The notes: generated from the sequence alone by a model not told the origin. A DNA stretch of 64,000 nt from Sporosarcina sp. (GCA_029257435.1 JARIBI010000203.1:1-64000), one strand, 5' to 3'; positions 42,909-51,996 are shown, numbered from the stretch's first letter. A program made the numbers and translations.

Positions 42909-44264
42909 TTACTGAGAGTCCTCCGCTTTCATTAACCATATTGTTACTGCTGTTCCTTTCCCTTCTTCACTCTCAATTTTAAGTTTCGTTCCTAACCCAA
43001 TCGCGATTTCATTTGCAATGGCCAGTCCTAGCCCTGTGCCGCCAGTTTTACGGCTGCGATCTTCATCCACTCGATAAAATCGGTCAAATAAAAACGGAAT
43101 ATCTTTTGCGGGAATTCCTTTTCCGTAATCCCGAATACAAATCCGTACATAGTCCTTATGCTCTTCCAACTCAACATCGATTTCATGCTCACTGTATTTA
43201 CGCGCGTTATCGAGCAAGATAATCAGCAGCTGCTTTAAATGGGTCCCATCTGTTGATAACATCAGCTGAGCAGGTCCCTTAATGTGAACCGCCCTTCCAT
43301 ATGCACTCGTAATCATTCGAGCGGCATCATCGACAAGGACACGAACGTCTGTCCATTCAAATACGTAGGAAGCGGGTTCGTTGTTTCGGGCAAGATCCAG
43401 CATTTGCTCAATCATTTCCTTCATACGTTTCGTCTCGCTGCGAATGGCAGTCAGTGCCTCTTCCGTAAGTTCCGGCTTGTCCATTCCCCGCCGCTCAAGC
43501 AGTCTCGCATAACTATCTATAACCGTTAGTGGGGTTTTTAGTTCATGGGATGCATCCGAAACGAACTTTTCCTGCTTCCGATAGTTCTGCTCCAACTGAA
43601 TCATCAACTCGTTGAACGTCTGCCCCATTTGTGCCAGTTCATCTTTTCCTTGTTCCGGTACCGAAATTTGCTGGAACGTACCTGATCGGCGACTATCCGT
43701 CATCGCTTGGATCAGTTTCTCAATAGGCTGCGTCACAATGCGTCCCAACGTAATACTCGAGATGATAATCGGAATCATCGCAAACAATGTTATGCCGACC
43801 ATAACGACTTTCAGCAGTCGCAAATTCGCCTTCAAATCCGTCAGTACTTGGGTCACTTCCAGCTGGACTACTTCTCCAGTCGGCCAAATTGTCGGAATCA
43901 CAATTGAAAGTGCTTCAAAGCCATCGTACGGTACCAGCGTATAGTCCTCGTCTTTTTTCGGAGTCGGGAACTTCTGGTCCAATCCTTCCATAGATTGAAC
44001 AGTCAGGACATCTTTTCCGTCCTCCCCTACTACTCGAAGGGCTCCGTTAGGCGGCACGTACGCACGTAAAATAATCTCTGCTTCCTCTTCGTCCGTCATT
44101 TTACTCAACGCAACCGTTAACTCTTTCGCGCTCCCGAGCAACTGACTGTATTCTGTTTTGTGCTGCGTTCGGTCAAACGTGAAGTAAATCCCTAAATTGC
44201 TTAAAATGAGCAAAATCAGCATCATCAAAGTGGAAAGGGAATGGATTTTATTTTTAAGCTTCAT
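42909..44264 (-). CDS. Sensor histidine kinase (YkoH-like)
   Basis: Membrane kinase of 451 residues. Helix 1 near 10-30, extracytoplasmic sensor at 31-150, helix 2 near 152-175, HAMP near 176-228, phospho-acceptor His240 (SDASHELKTPLTVI), ATPase domain with N box LLIILLDNARKYS, RDYGKGIP and GGTGLGLAIANEIA. Start overlaps the response-regulator gene by 11 bases. The signal is unknown; the PepSY protein downstream may be part of sensing. Confidence 0.92.
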   Translation of the reverse strand: MKLKNKIHSLSTLMMLILLILSNLGIYFTFDRTQHKTEYSQLLGSAKELTVALSKMTDEEEAEIILRAYVPPNGALRVVGEDGKDVLTVQSMEGLDQKFPTPKKDEDYTLVPYDGFEALSIVIPTIWPTGEVVQLEVTQVLTDLKANLRLLKVVMVGITLFAMIPIIISSITLGRIVTQPIEKLIQAMTDSRRSGTFQQISVPEQGKDELAQMGQTFNELMIQLEQNYRKQEKFVSDASHELKTPLTVIDSYARLLERRGMDKPELTEEALTAIRSETKRMKEMIEQMLDLARNNEPASYVFEWTDVRVLVDDAARMITSAYGRAVHIKGPAQLMLSTDGTHLKQLLIILLDNARKYSEHEIDVELEEHKDYVRICIRDYGKGIPAKDIPFLFDRFYRVDEDRSRKTGGTGLGLAIANEIAIGLGTKLKIESEEGKGTAVTIWLMKAEDSQ

Positions 44265-44958
44265 GGCGAGTATCCTTTAGTGCATACCCTACCCCTCGAA
44301 CCGTCTGGATGAACGAAGGACCGCATTCCGGATCAATTTTCTTTCTAACGTATCTGATGTACACATCGACAACATTCGTATCGCCATAATAATCGAATCC
44401 CCAAACTGCATCGAGTAACTGCTCTCTCGTCAACACTTGGTTCGGGTGCTTCAGTAAGTGGAATAATAAATCATACTCTCGCGGAGTCAGTTCAACTAAT
44501 TCCCCGCTGCAGCGAACTTCCCGCGTCTGATCATGAATTGATATTCCGTTAAATTCATGTAAGTGAACGTCCGCTTCTTCTTGCGCCCCTTTGGATGAAA
44601 ACCGAAGGGCCGAACGGATTCGTGCCAGCAGTTCTTCGATTTCAAAAGGTTTTGTCACGTAGTCGTTGGCACCTAAATCGAGCCCCGTCACTTTGTCCTC
44701 CATATCATTTTTTGCTGTCAGCAAAATAACAGGGGTCATTGTTTCATCCGCCCGAATGCGTCTCAATACATCGAGACCGTTCAGACCGGGCAACATTAGA
44801 TCGAGCAGCACGAGATCCCATTCTTGTTCACGATACATGATGAGGCCATCGGTACCTGTATGGCACGACGACACGTCATATCCCTCAAACTCGAGTTCCA
44901 ATTGCAAAACCCGAGCAATACTTTCTTCATCTTCTATAATTAGTAGTTTATAAGCCAT
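44254..44958 (-). CDS. OmpR-family response regulator (YkoG-like)
   Basis: 234 residues: receiver domain with phospho-acceptor Asp53 (LVLLDLMLPG), Lys in YVTKPFEIEELLARI, and a C-terminal winged helix (LTPREYDLLFHLLKHPNQVLTREQLLDAVWG, then VDVYIRYVRKKI and IQTVRGVGYAL). Partner of the overlapping kinase. Ribosome site AAAAGGTGAACTGACA. Confidence 0.94.
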   Translation of the reverse strand: MAYKLLIIEDEESIARVLQLELEFEGYDVSSCHTGTDGLIMYREQEWDLVLLDLMLPGLNGLDVLRRIRADETMTPVILLTAKNDMEDKVTGLDLGANDYVTKPFEIEELLARIRSALRFSSKGAQEEADVHLHEFNGISIHDQTREVRCSGELVELTPREYDLLFHLLKHPNQVLTREQLLDAVWGFDYYGDTNVVDVYIRYVRKKIDPECGPSFIQTVRGVGYALKDTRHEA

Positions 44959-45094
44959 TGTCAGTTCACCTTTTCCATCACTTAGTCGTCAGGTTGAATA
45001 TGGGATCAGTTCCAGAAATGAAACGCCCCTAAACGAAAATTTTCTTTAATTCTATCAGTTTTCCAGCTGGCAGGAGAAATTAAATGCAGGAACC

Positions 45095-45134
45095 AAAAAA
45101 GAAGCACCCCGCCTCGTGAGCGGGAATGCTTCTT
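45095..45134 (-). terminator. Terminator overlapping the uppP stop codon
   Basis: On the minus strand AAGAAGCATTCCCGC pairs with GCGGGGTGCTTCTT, then a T run. The stem begins in the stop codon of uppP. Confidence 0.88.
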
Positions 45135-45960
45135 AGATGAATACGATAATCGCTAAAATAACCGCCAATACAATACGATAAATTGCGAATGGCACGAGTT
45201 TGACCTTCGAAATCAGTTTCAAGAAGAATCGAATGGACAGCAATGAAAACACAAATGCGCTGAGGAATCCTACGACATAGAACGAAAAATGATCCATCGA
45301 TAGATACTCCCAGTTTTTCAATACGGAGACGAGACTGGCACCCATCATGATTGGAACTGCCATGATGAACGTGAAGTCCGCTGCGGTTCTGTGGTTCATT
45401 CCAAACAATACACCGCCCGAAATAGTGGCACCCGAACGTGAAAATCCTGGCCACAACGATAGACATTGAACGAGACCAACGGTGAATGCTTGACGGTATG
45501 TAATTTGGTCAAGAGTCGTGACACGCGGAGTCTTCGGTCCAAAACGATCGGCTGCGATCATAAGAATTGCACCTGCAACAAGCGCAACGATGACCGTTTC
45601 AACACCAAACAAATAGTCATCGATCAAATCTTTCAAAGCAAATCCGAGGATAACTGCAGGCAGCATCCCTACAATTACGTGAAGCAAGTTGAAACTTTGG
45701 CTCGCCTTTTGGCCTTCTACTTTATAAAGGCCGACTAAACTGAATAGCCGCTTCCAGAATACGACCACGACTGCAAGTATTGAACCCAGCTGGATGACAA
45801 TTTTGAATGTTATGGAAGGATAATTCCCAAGAAACTCTTCACTTTTCAACCACATGTCATCGACGATAATTAAATGTCCTGTTGACGAAACAGGCGCAAA
45901 CTCTGTCATTCCTTCAACAAAACCCAATATAAGCGCTTTTAGAAATTCAAATAAATCCAT
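45133..45960 (-). CDS. uppP: Undecaprenyl-diphosphatase UppP (BacA)
   Basis: Membrane phosphatase of 275 residues that converts undecaprenyl diphosphate to the monophosphate lipid carrier used for peptidoglycan and exopolysaccharide; it also gives bacitracin resistance. Active-site motifs: EGMTEFAPVSSTGHL near residue 16-30 and PGFSRSGATISGG near 172-184. Starts 6 bp after the dedA stop, so the two genes are one operon. Confidence 0.97.
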   Translation of the reverse strand: MDLFEFLKALILGFVEGMTEFAPVSSTGHLIIVDDMWLKSEEFLGNYPSITFKIVIQLGSILAVVVVFWKRLFSLVGLYKVEGQKASQSFNLLHVIVGMLPAVILGFALKDLIDDYLFGVETVIVALVAGAILMIAADRFGPKTPRVTTLDQITYRQAFTVGLVQCLSLWPGFSRSGATISGGVLFGMNHRTAADFTFIMAVPIMMGASLVSVLKNWEYLSMDHFSFYVVGFLSAFVFSLLSIRFFLKLISKVKLVPFAIYRIVLAVILAIIVFI

Positions 45961-45966
45961 AGATTG

Positions 45967-46578
45967 TTATACCCGCTTTCTGCGAAAAGTGATATACCGA
46001 CTGCATATAATCACTCCGCCAATTCCTATTAAAATATACACAACGTTTGAATAGATGTCCATATATCGGAGGACCGATTCAAAGTGCGCCCCCAGTTTTA
46101 CACCCGTAAATATAAGGACACTGTTCCAAACCAAACTTCCGAGAGTCGTTAAAAGAACGAAGAGCGGAAAGTTCATTCCAGACATTCCAGCTGGTATGGA
46201 AATTAAGCTTCGGACGAGCGGGATTACCCGGCACACGAGCACTGTCCATGGCCCATACTTGTCAAACCACGCATCCGCACGACGAATATCCTTCGGCTTC
46301 AGCCTAAACCAGCGTCCATAGCGAACAGTAAGACGCTCCAGCCTCGGAACATCCAGAAACATACCGATGCCGTACAGAAACACGGCTCCTATAACCGAAC
46401 CAGTTGTCGCCGCTGCAATCATCCATCCCATAGATAAACCGTGGGATGCCACTAAAAATCCACTGAATGTCAAAATCAGTTCAGAAGGAATTGGCGGAAA
46501 CAGATTTTCCACTAAAATAAGCGCAAGCACGCCATAATAGCCATATTCCGTCAACAACTCCATGATCCATCCGTCCAT
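45967..46578 (-). CDS. DedA family membrane protein
   Basis: Protein of 203 residues with the DedA (SNARE-associated) fold: LVENLFPPIPSELILTFSGF, a cytoplasmic RYGRWFRLKPKDIRRADAWF-type loop and CRVIPLVRSLISIPAGMSGM. Some DedA proteins (UptA) return undecaprenyl phosphate across the membrane; others move phosphatidylethanolamine. Adjacency to uppP supports the first role here, as inference. ATG behind GGGGAGGGCGTGG. Confidence 0.92.
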   Translation of the reverse strand: MDGWIMELLTEYGYYGVLALILVENLFPPIPSELILTFSGFLVASHGLSMGWMIAAATTGSVIGAVFLYGIGMFLDVPRLERLTVRYGRWFRLKPKDIRRADAWFDKYGPWTVLVCRVIPLVRSLISIPAGMSGMNFPLFVLLTTLGSLVWNSVLIFTGVKLGAHFESVLRYMDIYSNVVYILIGIGGVIICSRYITFRRKRV

Positions 46579-46619
46579 CCACGCCCTCCCCTCACAAGTT
46601 TTGCTGATAAATTAAATTA

Positions 46620-46690
46620 ATGCTCATAAAACACGAATTCTGATCATAACCCTTGCGTTCAGCCCGTAACTCCCAATTAGAATCATACGC
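46620..46690. repeat. Fourth, degenerate 20-bp-period array
   Basis: On the minus strand heads TTATG/TTACG appear at 46669, 46649 and 46629 with 20-bp spacing (GCTCATAA, GATCATAA, then CCCGTAA on the plus strand) and a decayed fourth unit near 46688. Same family as the arrays at 9306, 13265 and 41984. Confidence 0.7.
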
Positions 46691-46792
46691 TTTCCACCCA
46701 ACACGTCATAAAGACGACATCCCTCGCAGCAAGTTTCGTCTAACCTCTACTAGTTTACGAAACAGGCTTCCATTCTATGACTTCCGCACAGC

Positions 46793-46824
46793 AAAACCCG
46801 TCCAGCACTCACCGCCAGACGGGC
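46793..46824 (-). terminator. Terminator after the acyl-CoA ligase operon
   Basis: On the minus strand CCCGTCTGGC pairs with GCTGGACGGG (two G-T pairs), followed by TTTTGC. Confidence 0.75.
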
Positions 46825-46838
46825 TTTATCTATCGTAC

Positions 46839-48452
46839 TTACGTCGATTCAATCAATTGTTTGCGCAACTCCGCTTTCAAGAACTTGCCCACGGAGGTTT
46901 TCGGAATCTCTTCCATAAAGATAATATCGTCCGGAACCCACCATTTCGCAAACTGCCCTTTCATGTACTCCAGAAGTTCGGCCTTCATTGCCTCGTTCGC
47001 TTCCTGTCCATCTGCCAATACGACACATCCCAGCGGACGCTCTTGCCACTTCTCATGAGGAACCGCGATTACTGCTGCTTCAAACACAGCATCGTGCGAC
47101 ATGAGCGCATTCTCCAAGTCTACGGACGAAATCCACTCACCGCCGCTTTTGATCAAATCCTTCGTCCGATCCGTCAGCTTCAAGTAGCCGAACTCTGTCA
47201 TGACCGCTATATCGCCAGTATACAGCCAGCCGTCCCGGAACGCTTCAGACGTCCGGTCATCCTTATAGTATTCATCCGCAATCCAAGGCCCGCGAACCGC
47301 AAGCTCTCCCATCGTCTTGCCATCCCACGGCACTTCACCGTTTTCATTGACAATCTTTACATCTAATCCCGGCATCACAAGACCCTGCAGCGCTCGGATG
47401 TCGATTTTTTCATCCATCGTGACGTCATCCATCCCAGACGTCAACACCGACAAACTGACGAGTGGCGATGTTTCCGTCATGCCATATCCGACAATGAACG
47501 GGACCTGATAGCGTTCTTCAAACGCTCGAATCAATCCCTTAGGTGAAGCAGAACCGCCACAAACAATTGCACGCAGCGAAGACAAATTACGCGGTTTCGC
47601 GTCTTGCGCTTTCAAAACTGCCAGCCAAATTGTCGGCACCCCTGCCGTCAGTGACACGTTCTCTTGTTCGATCAAATCCAGTAAGATATCCGGAATAATC
47701 CCTGGTCCCGGAAGCACTTGTGTCGAACCGAAGAACACTGCCGCAAATGGCAGTCCCCATGCATTTACATGGAACATTGGCACGACTGGCATAATGACAT
47801 CCCGCTCATTCAATCCCATTGCGTCTGCCAGCCCAAGTGCATAACTATGAAGTACAATTCCACGGTGCGTATAGACAACGCCTTTCGGATTCCCCGTAGT
47901 TGCAGACGTATAGCACATGCCGGCGGGCGTGTTTTCATCCAAATCCTCAGGGAATTCGAACGTGTCGGAAGCATCGTCGAGAAGAGCCTCGTATGCATAG
48001 ACATTTGGCAAGCTCGTTTCTGGTACCTCTTTACTGTCGCCCATAATGATATAGTGTTTCACCGTCTTCAAAAGCGGTGCCAACCTCTCAAGATGAGGGA
48101 ACAAATTATCATCCACTAAGAGAATTTCGTCTTCCGCATGGTTAATCACATACGCAATATGTTCAGGTGACAAACGGATATTGACCATATGCAAAATCGC
48201 GCCAGTACAAGGTACGCCGAAATAGGCTTCCAAATGACGATGATGATTCCAGCCAAACGAAGCCACTTTTGTGCCATGCTGCATGCCTAATTTCGTCAGC
48301 GCATCCGCAAGTTTCCGCGTCCGTTTTACAAACTCGCGATACGGAATGCGATGAATCGTATCCGCTGCAGTACGTGAAATGATAAGCTTCTCAGGAAAAA
48401 ACTGTTCAGCACGGCGGATGAACGACGTTAAATTGAGTGGTGTTTGCATCAT
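46839..48452 (-). CDS. Fatty acid-CoA ligase (AMP-binding enzyme)
   Basis: ANL-family enzyme of about 537 residues that activates a fatty acid with ATP and CoA. Motifs: phosphate loop YTSATTGNPKGVVYTHRG near 180-197, GYGMTETSP near 330, YTGDIAVMTEFGYLKLTDRTKD and the C-terminal catalytic lysine in KTSVGKFLKAEL. Medium- or long-chain substrates are likely from overall similarity. ATG at 48452 is chosen: GGGAG lies 9 bases upstream, while the ATG three codons earlier abuts it. Third gene of a thiolase / acyl-CoA dehydrogenase / ligase operon. Confidence 0.92.
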   Translation of the reverse strand: MMQTPLNLTSFIRRAEQFFPEKLIISRTAADTIHRIPYREFVKRTRKLADALTKLGMQHGTKVASFGWNHHRHLEAYFGVPCTGAILHMVNIRLSPEHIAYVINHAEDEILLVDDNLFPHLERLAPLLKTVKHYIIMGDSKEVPETSLPNVYAYEALLDDASDTFEFPEDLDENTPAGMCYTSATTGNPKGVVYTHRGIVLHSYALGLADAMGLNERDVIMPVVPMFHVNAWGLPFAAVFFGSTQVLPGPGIIPDILLDLIEQENVSLTAGVPTIWLAVLKAQDAKPRNLSSLRAIVCGGSASPKGLIRAFEERYQVPFIVGYGMTETSPLVSLSVLTSGMDDVTMDEKIDIRALQGLVMPGLDVKIVNENGEVPWDGKTMGELAVRGPWIADEYYKDDRTSEAFRDGWLYTGDIAVMTEFGYLKLTDRTKDLIKSGGEWISSVDLENALMSHDAVFEAAVIAVPHEKWQERPLGCVVLADGQEANEAMKAELLEYMKGQFAKWWVPDDIIFMEEIPKTSVGKFLKAELRKQLIEST

Positions 48453-48507
48453 AATGGCCATCTCCCTTTGTCCTTTAAACTGGTCATGTGTCTGTCAAAC
48501 CTACAAA

Positions 48508-49656
48508 TTAAAGTCCGAAATTTTTTGCGATGATCACTTTCATAATTTCATTTGTCCCTGCGTAAATCGACGTCACCGGGATATCGCGATAGCGCCTAGC
48601 AATTTTGTACTCTTCCATATAACCGTAGCCGCCATACAATTTCATACACTCCGTTGCAATTTCCCGAGCGCTTTCTGTAATCCAGTACTTCGCCATCGAG
48701 ACTTTTGTGACGACATCCGCGCCGCTCATATGCTCCTCGATGAGTGACTCTAAAAACGTCTTTCCCAGTTCCACTTTAGTCGCCGCTTCCGCCAGCTTAA
48801 ATTGCGTGTTTTGGAATGAACTGACCGGCTTTCCGAATGCATGCCGTTCCTTCACATACGTAAGCGTCATCTCCAGCATATCTTCTGAAGCTGTTTGTGC
48901 AGAAAGCGCGACGATAAGCCGTTCTTGCTGGAGCTTTTGCATTAAGTAATGAAATCCTTTATTCTCCTCACCGATCAGGTTTGCAGCAGGCACTTTACAG
49001 TCTTCAAAATAGAGCTCTCCCGTATCTTGCGAATGCATCCCGACTTTGTCCAGTTTGCGCCCTTTTGTAAAACCTTCTGTCCCTTCTTCGATCAAGAGCA
49101 GGCTGATTCCACGATGCTTCGGGTCCGCGTGCACGTCCGTTTTCACAATCGTTAAAAACAAATTGCCATTGATTCCATTTGTAATGAAGGTCTTTTGACC
49201 ATTTACAATGTAGAAGTCGCCTTCCTTACGCGCAGTTGTCTGGACATTCGCCAGATCAGATCCGGTTCCGGGTTCCGTCATCGCTACGCCAGTAATGAAC
49301 TCAGCAGTCAAACATCCTGGCAAATATCTCTCCTTCTGCTCGTCTGTACCGTACGATTCAATATATGGAACAACGATGTCATTATGCAAACCAATTCCTG
49401 TCAGACCTGCACCTACCCGTTCCATCTCCTCTCCAATAATGACTCCGTAGCTGAAATCCAGTCCTAATCCACCGTATTGCTCGTCAACTTGGGGACAAAG
49501 AAAACCCATCCCGCCAAGCTTTCTCCAAAACGCTTTCGGCACAAGACGCTGCTGTTCCCATTCGTCGTAATGTGGTACAGCTTCCTTTTCTAGAAACTTG
49601 CGAAGCGTTTTTCTGAATAAAACATGTTCATCTGTTTCAAAACGATAGCGTTTCAT
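48508..49656 (-). CDS. Acyl-CoA dehydrogenase
   Basis: FAD enzyme of 382 residues for the first oxidation step of beta-oxidation. TEPGTGSDLANVQT near 128 and KTFITNG near 155 are the flavin and substrate motifs. At the C-terminal position where MCAD has its catalytic Glu this protein has Ala (IYAGTNEI); instead Glu245 in KLQQERLIVAL matches the catalytic Glu of the isovaleryl/long-chain group. ATG at 49656 follows GGGAGG at 8 bases. Electrons would pass to an electron-transfer flavoprotein not in this window. Confidence 0.93.
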   Translation of the reverse strand: MKRYRFETDEHVLFRKTLRKFLEKEAVPHYDEWEQQRLVPKAFWRKLGGMGFLCPQVDEQYGGLGLDFSYGVIIGEEMERVGAGLTGIGLHNDIVVPYIESYGTDEQKERYLPGCLTAEFITGVAMTEPGTGSDLANVQTTARKEGDFYIVNGQKTFITNGINGNLFLTIVKTDVHADPKHRGISLLLIEEGTEGFTKGRKLDKVGMHSQDTGELYFEDCKVPAANLIGEENKGFHYLMQKLQQERLIVALSAQTASEDMLEMTLTYVKERHAFGKPVSSFQNTQFKLAEAATKVELGKTFLESLIEEHMSGADVVTKVSMAKYWITESAREIATECMKLYGGYGYMEEYKIARRYRDIPVTSIYAGTNEIMKVIIAKNFGL

Positions 49657-49679
49657 CCGGCGCGCCTCCCTTGTTGGGA

Positions 49680-50828
49680 TCAAATCATTTCAATAATCGT
49701 CGCGTTCGCCATGCCCATTCCTTCACAAATTGCGAGTAATCCGTAGCGTCCGCCAGAATGTTTTAATTCGTGCATCAGCGATACAAGCAACTTGGTCCCC
49801 GTTGCACCTAATGGATGACCGAGCGCAATCGCACCGCCATTCACATTCAACTTTGCAGCATCCGCTCCCGTTTCAGCAAGCCATGCAAGCGGCACAGGCG
49901 CAAACGCTTCATTCACTTCATAGAGGTCCATTTCGTTAATCGTCAACCCGGCTTTCTTTAATACTTGATGGGTCGCTTCAATCGGGCCTGTCAGCATCAG
50001 TGTCGGATCTGAACCGACTACTGTTCGCGCTACAATCTTAGCTAGCGGCTTAACACCAAGTGCGTCCGCTTTCTCTCTGCTCATAAGCAATACAGCAGAT
50101 GCTCCGTCACTCATTTGACTCGCATTTCCTGCCGTAATGACGCCTGTTTCATCGAATACCGTTTTTAATCCAGCCAGCGCAGCCAGCGTCGATTCTGGTC
50201 GCGGCCCTTCATCTACAGAAAATAATTTTGAATTTCCTTCTTGGTCCATCACTGAAACGGATACAATTTCTTCATCAAACCGTCCCCCATCAATCGCCTG
50301 CATCGCTTTCTGATGACTGTCATACGCAAATTGATCAAGAATTTCACGCGAAAGCTTCCATTTTGAAGCGATTCGTTCAGCGGATAAGCCTTGATTGATA
50401 ATTTCATATTGCGACGTCAATTTCCCGCTCGTTTTAGCACCATGCATGTTGGAGAACATGGGCTCACGGGTCATGCTTTCAACTCCGCCCGCTATTACAA
50501 CGTCCATATCTCCGCTTGCAATCGCCTGTGAAGCGAAGTGAACCGCTTGTTGACTTGACCCGCATTGGCGATCAATCGTCACTCCCGGAACCGTTACAGG
50601 AAATCCGCCGATTAGCGCAGCTGTCCGAGCAACATTGCCGCCCTGTTCACCTGACTGAGTGACACAGCCAAGGATGACATCGTTCGTTTCTTCCTTCGCT
50701 ACTCCCGCGCGTTCCATCAGTTCATCCAATACAAGCGCTGCAAGTTCATCAGGACGCGTGCTGGCAAGGCTTCCCTTCCTTCTTCCTACCGGCGTCCGCA
50801 CGCCCGCAACGATTACAGTTTCTCTCAT
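49680..50828 (-). CDS. Thiolase (acetyl-CoA acyltransferase)
   Basis: Condensing/cleaving enzyme of 382 residues. Nucleophile Cys89 in TIDRQCGSSQQA, catalytic His in GGAIALGHPLGATGTK and second Cys368 in AICEGMGMANA. First gene of the fatty-acid operon, so a beta-oxidation role is most likely. No hydratase/3-hydroxyacyl-CoA dehydrogenase lies here; these must be elsewhere. ATG behind GAAGGAAGTGTCGTC. Confidence 0.94.
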   Translation of the reverse strand: MRETVIVAGVRTPVGRRKGSLASTRPDELAALVLDELMERAGVAKEETNDVILGCVTQSGEQGGNVARTAALIGGFPVTVPGVTIDRQCGSSQQAVHFASQAIASGDMDVVIAGGVESMTREPMFSNMHGAKTSGKLTSQYEIINQGLSAERIASKWKLSREILDQFAYDSHQKAMQAIDGGRFDEEIVSVSVMDQEGNSKLFSVDEGPRPESTLAALAGLKTVFDETGVITAGNASQMSDGASAVLLMSREKADALGVKPLAKIVARTVVGSDPTLMLTGPIEATHQVLKKAGLTINEMDLYEVNEAFAPVPLAWLAETGADAAKLNVNGGAIALGHPLGATGTKLLVSLMHELKHSGGRYGLLAICEGMGMANATIIEMI

Positions 50829-50871
50829 GACGACACTTCCTTCACATTATAATAGTCCTAGTTTTCTAATA

Positions 50872-50900
50872 ACTATACCAATCATTGAAAGCAGTTTCAA
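50872..50900 (-). promoter_or_regulatory. Promoter of the fatty-acid operon
   Basis: Minus strand: -35 TTGAAA (50895-50900), 17-bp spacer, -10 TATAGT (50872-50877). Confidence 0.75.
50886..50899. promoter_or_regulatory. Near-consensus cre site (CcpA) on the fatty-acid operon promoter
   Basis: On the minus strand TGAAACTGCTTTCA differs from the cre consensus TGWAANCGNTNWCA at one position (T for C in the central CG). It is nearly symmetric (TTGAAA-N4-TTTCAA) and overlaps the -35 box, where CcpA would repress when good sugars are present. Confidence 0.6.
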
Positions 50901-50925
50901 TTTTTATTTCAGAGTCTTAATTAGA

Positions 50926-50945
50926 TCTCATCCTAAAGTATGAGA
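50926..50945. promoter_or_regulatory. Inverted repeat upstream of the lia operon, possible LiaR box
   Basis: TCTCAT (50926-50931) and ATGAGA (50940-50945) flank CCTAAAGT. The centre lies about 66 bp before the start expected from the downstream promoter, in the range where LiaR binds upstream of liaI in B. subtilis. Assignment to LiaR is inference. Confidence 0.5.
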
Positions 50946-50967
50946 CGAAACTCCACACCAAGCCTGT

Positions 50968-50995
50968 TTGGATAAATCCCATTCCGCCTTATTAT
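50968..50995 (+). promoter_or_regulatory. Promoter of the lia operon
   Basis: -35 TTGGAT (50968-50973), 16-bp spacer, -10 TATTAT (50990-50995), 32 bp before the first start codon. Confidence 0.65.
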
Positions 50996-51027
50996 TAAGA
51001 TACAAACGAAGGGAGGCACCACAAATC

Positions 51028-51375
51028 ATGAAAAATTTTCTACTTGTTGTCCTCGGAATCATTGCCGCAATTGTAGCCGTTGCCAATATCGGGTCTATCG
51101 TAGCGCTTGCACTTTCAGCAGCCGCAGCATTATTCGGGTGGCACCATTTCCGTAAAAGCAACTCCTCAATCGGCCGTATTCTTTGGGGAATCATCATGCT
51201 GGTCGGAGTTCTAACAGGAATTTCAAACATCCCTGCTTTCATCGGTCTTCTTGCGGCAGCCGGAGCTTACTATGCATGGCGCAATTGGAAACTGAACCAA
51301 CGTACTAACAGCAACGTAATCGATGCAGATCCGTTCGCAAAGTTTGAAAAACAATGGAACGAATTTACTAAATAA
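51028..51375 (+). CDS. liaI: Small membrane protein, LiaI-like (lmo0954-type)
   Basis: Membrane protein of 115 residues with three or four hydrophobic segments (FLLVVLGIIAAIVAVANIG, IVALALSAAAALFGWHHF, ILWGIIMLVGVLTG, FIGLLAAAGAYYAWRNWKL) and a short charged C-terminus. It holds the position of liaI, just before the PspA-like gene, and may anchor that protein at the membrane; it also resembles the Listeria lmo0954 family. GGGAGG lies upstream of ATG 51028; a longer frame to 50968 lacks a ribosome site and overlaps the promoter. Confidence 0.8.
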   Translation: MKNFLLVVLGIIAAIVAVANIGSIVALALSAAAALFGWHHFRKSNSSIGRILWGIIMLVGVLTGISNIPAFIGLLAAAGAYYAWRNWKLNQRTNSNVIDADPFAKFEKQWNEFTK

Positions 51376-51387
51376 GGAGGGCTTTTG

Positions 51388-51996
51388 ATGAACGAACTAT
51401 GGTATAAATTCAAATTTGCCGTACAAGAAGACTTGGAACAATTCTCAGCAAAACGTAGCACACAGAATGCTGCAGATGTATTAAACGAAACCATCAAGGA
51501 AGCCGAACAGCAAACGAAAGCAGTAGGGAAACTTTTAGAGCGTCAACGGATTTTGCGTGATGAAGTTACAAAGGAACTGATCGAAGCCGAACAACTGACG
51601 GAAAAACGGACAGAGCAACTTTCATTAGCTGAAGCAACAGAAGACGAAGCGCTAATCAGCTATGCAAAAGACGAGGCCGAAGCATATAGCCACCGTCGGG
51701 ATGAGCTGCGTTCCCTTGAAGAGGAAACGACGGAGTCTATGATCGCATTAGAGCGTCGTTTTGAAAGTATGAAGCATAAAGTGAAAGACATGCAGGTCCG
51801 TCGTTTGAAGTTGATGGGTGAAGAAAACGCAAAACGCGCAAACAGCCGGATGGATCGTATCTTCTCCGCGGATCTTAATCCTTCATCTGAAGAACCTGTG
51901 AGTCATTCTTCCGCCAAAGACGGAGACATTGCGTCCATGCGCCGCCGTCTGGATGAGTTGATGACAGAAGAAGCAACCATCGAGAAAATCGTGTAA
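51388..51996 (+). CDS. liaH: PspA/IM30 family protein (LiaH-like)
   Basis: Coiled-coil protein of 202 residues (LNETIKEAEQQTKAVGKLLE, EEETTESMIALERRFESMKHKVKDMQVR) expected to form large rings or rods on the inner membrane surface and protect it under envelope stress. Shorter than typical PspA (about 220). ATG at 51388 follows AAGGAGG at 7 bases. 12 bp after the liaI-like gene. Confidence 0.88.
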   Translation: MNELWYKFKFAVQEDLEQFSAKRSTQNAADVLNETIKEAEQQTKAVGKLLERQRILRDEVTKELIEAEQLTEKRTEQLSLAEATEDEALISYAKDEAEAYSHRRDELRSLEEETTESMIALERRFESMKHKVKDMQVRRLKLMGEENAKRANSRMDRIFSADLNPSSEEPVSHSSAKDGDIASMRRRLDELMTEEATIEKIV

